From positions 17,441,479 through 17,505,478 of the forward strand of contig NC_036450.1 in NCBI RefSeq assembly GCF_002775205.1: a stretch of DNA of 64,000 bases. Direction: 5' to 3'. The position numbers and the translations under genes were made by a program. Every line of letters begins with the position of its first letter. The stretch's first letter is position 1. Below the pieces are notes generated by a model that saw nothing but the letters and a program-made list of their open reading frames with translations, made no database searches and was not told the DNA's origin. Below, piece by piece: positions 61,354-64,000 of the stretch. Source of the DNA: Xiphophorus maculatus (lineage: Eukaryota > Chordata > Actinopteri > Cyprinodontiformes > Poeciliidae).

Positions 61354-64000
61354 GTAAAGATTATTCAAGTTTAGTTAGACTCCAGATGGCTTTTAAAATG
61401 TTTTTTCCTTTCACTTATTAATTGTGGTAGATTGGAGAACTGAGGGGTCCAGAAACAGGGTGGTGTGACATTCAGGAAACTGAAAAGAACAGGCGCAGTT
61501 ACTAATCACACTCTCTGTTTTCTTTTTCACTCCTTAGCCACAGGCATTTGAAATTTTACTCACATCAGCCAGTTTAGCTACAAAGGAAAACAGGTTTGTG
61601 ACTAACAGAGAGGGTTTTTTTTCTGTTCACTTGTTGCCTCATATGTCTGAGGAATCTAACACCCAGGTTTTGATAAAACTACCAATAGCAATTGGATCTC
61701 TTTTAAGTGTTGCCTGTTTCTATATTTAGCGGCCTCTAAGCGCTGGTGTTGAGTTTAAGAGCAGGCAGATGTTTTTGTTTTTTCTTCTCTGGCTCCAAGG
61801 TAGTGTGGATCTGTACATTTTAGCTGCTTTCCAAATGATTGGAGGTTTTGGGAAAGCCAGTTCAAACATTGGATAATCTGTGAAGAGCAATTAGTTTTTA
61901 CTCAAATTCGGAAGCCGTTGTATTCAAATCTACCACAATGCCAATTTGCCTAATTTCTCAAGTATGGAGTTTTAGATGTGAGGTCATTTGTAAAGTTCTT
62001 TTTTTTTTTTAAACCAGTTATATTACCTTTTCAATGATTTTGTAAAAAACTATATTTAAAGTATATAATGTCAGAAAGTAAAGATTATAATATTCATCTC
62101 TGGAATGAGACAAGAAAACAGGAACCACTGAGGAGTGCTGGTCTTTTTTGTAATCCTCATGTGCCAAGTCGTATTTGCTGAAGAGCAGAAAGTTTGATAA
62201 CGATTTTTTTATGTACCACTCAGACTTTACAACAAAGAAATAAGGGTTATGACAGTAATAAACAATGTGACATTGTCAGGAGGTAGTTTTGTTTTGTTCT
62301 AAATGAGTTGTTCTGATTGGGTGCTAAATGGTCATATTTTATAGAAGTCAATTGGCCCAAGCAGGAGCAATGTACATGGCAGTTTGTCCTCTTTTGACCA
62401 TTTTCCATACTTAATGAGAAATACTTAGCTACAAAGAGTAATAATCTGATACGCAGTGGTTTAGGTGTAAATTGTTTTGTTAAAAAATCAGCTGGAATTG
62501 ATCAAATGGCAGTATGTGGGCACATATGAGGAATTTATTTGGCAAATGAGTGAATTAACTCAAAGCCACAGTGGCCAACCTCAGTCTGCACAAAAGCCTT
62601 TCATTTTTCCACATATATATTTTGCAGTAACGCTACAATAATAATTCTAGAGAGGATATTGTTGCTCACCGATTAAATTTACCATTTGATTAAACAAAAA
62701 AAAAAAAAAACAAGAAAAAAAATACAAGAGTCCTAACATTCTTGTAACGACCTGCTGCTGCAGTCATTTTATTAGTGGTTTCTATCCTGAAATTCAAATA
62801 TTGCAATTGTTACAGCTTGTTTTTATGCAACAGGATTTTTCTTGATCTTAAACTGCATAGTTAGCCCTTTAAAAAGAAAAAAAAGTTGGTCAGTGGATAA
62901 CAATAGTGTGTGCTTGTTTGTCTGTGTGTTTTCCAGACTAACTAGCTGCAGACAGCTATGCCAGAGAGGCCTACCCTTATTACAGCTTTGCTTTGACGCC
63001 TGCGGAAGCTATTCACAAAGATCTCCTTATGACCAACTGCAAAGGCTATATTTACCTGAGACAGGAGGGATGGAGGAGGGTTTTATCAGTCTATGTGTAG
63101 GGGGGTGTCTCTTTTTAGTTTTGGTCTTTGGGCTGTTTAAGAGATTGGAATCGCTGTTGTTGTGAGGGGCTTTTATCCGTCATCTTTGATCTCTCCAATG
63201 GGCATAGCTTTGTAATTCAGTTGTGTCAGCACTGAGGCTCTTGAGTATGTTAGATAGACTTTTGACACCTCAGTGGCAGCCTGGACCCATTCCATTTTGC
63301 CTTGAATCACAAAGTCTGTTGTCACCTCTTCTTTTATGCCACTAAGGCATTTTGGGGAGAAAAAAATTTCAAATTTTATTCTTGAGGCACGTACATACTA
63401 TTGCTTTGTCTAGGTTAGTAATTCTGTTTCACAGCTGCTATAGAGTGCTGAAGTTTTTGGACATGGACAAACACTGTCAAAGACTATCCTGGATTGTCTA
63501 ATAGTAGAGTCATACTCCTAGCCAATTCAGGTTTAGAGTTATGTTTTATTTTCACGAACATGAGTTGTTTGACTTAAAAGTATTGGGGCAATTTGGTATT
63601 ATGTTGAATCAATTCAACAACATGGTAATAACAAAGAGGAAACTTGGAACGACATGGAGTTCAGCACCAAACAAAAAACCTCAAAATACCAGTGGAAACA
63701 TGCAAAAAGAAAGTGGTCAGCTGTTATAAGAAGCATTTTTACATTTATTATTGAGAGGTGTATACATTTTCCACATACCAATTTATTAAATAAAATACAA
63801 ATGAAGACAGAAATAAGTCTTTTAATTACTGACACTCCTTTTGTAACATTTTAATTATCGTTTGAGAGACACTTGTTTCCCATTAAAAACAAACTTCTTA
63901 GTTGAATAAAAACAAATGAAACTATCAAAGGTGTTTGAATAATAATAATAGGCTGAATTTTAGGTGTAAAATGGGTTTACAAACTCGTAAAGAGACAAAT
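61354..64000 (+). other. nedd4l: nedd4l intron following the long first exon, to window edge
   Basis: AT-rich sequence with poly(A)/poly(T) runs. I searched for the next C2 exon (TRDDFLGQ-type coding) and did not find it, so it lies to the right of the window. Confidence 0.6.

Noticed and set aside
62935..63100. Exon-like open stretch after TTTTCCAG, with a frame reading DSYAREAYPYYSFALTP
   Set aside because: The frame has an in-frame stop directly after the acceptor and ends in a stop without a convincing donor. It does not match the next C2 segment.

Overview
This window is nuclear DNA from a ray-finned (teleost) fish. It has long AT-rich introns with GT-AG exons, fish-type transposon debris (Tc1/mariner, hAT miniatures, a LINE-1 3' end) and a run of vertebrate genes whose spliced products I could read through. 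It carries four protein-coding genes and no rRNA, tRNA, CRISPR or prokaryotic feature that I can support. The species cannot be named from this sequence.

Layout, left to right. (1) 44-3816, + strand: 3' part of a prolactin receptor gene (prlr), running from the first cytokine-receptor module to the stop codon; the 5' exons lie outside. (2) 5937-17745, + strand: a complete 14-exon agxt2 (mitochondrial alanine-glyoxylate aminotransferase 2, 517 aa). (3) About 18.05-34.3 kb: a gene-poor stretch holding repeats, a LINE-1 insertion with a target-site duplication, and two exons of a dead agxt2 duplicate (25206-25580). (4) 34484-44260, - strand: a complete 12-exon dnajc21 (J-domain ribosome-biogenesis cofactor, 536 aa). 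(5) 46950 to beyond the right edge, + strand: 5' part of a NEDD4-family ubiquitin ligase, best read as nedd4l. It has a short-form start with C2-domain exons, and downstream of them a 355-codon alternative first exon (60289-61353).

The order prlr-agxt2-dnajc21 matches the human 5p13 block (PRLR, AGXT2, DNAJC21). The neighbouring nedd4l comes from a region that is 18q in human; 5p and 18q material shares the chicken Z chromosome, so the linkage is probably ancestral. The genes do not form one pathway. They are neighbours by descent: hormone signalling (prlr), mitochondrial amino-acid/glyoxylate metabolism (agxt2), 60S ribosome maturation (dnajc21) and ubiquitination of membrane transporters (nedd4l).

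The points most worth a second look are the long alternative first exon of nedd4l, which carries its own PPxY motifs; the two-exon agxt2 relic; a 49-bp near-perfect hairpin in a dnajc21 intron; and several precisely delimited mobile-element insertions. I found no wholly new biological system.
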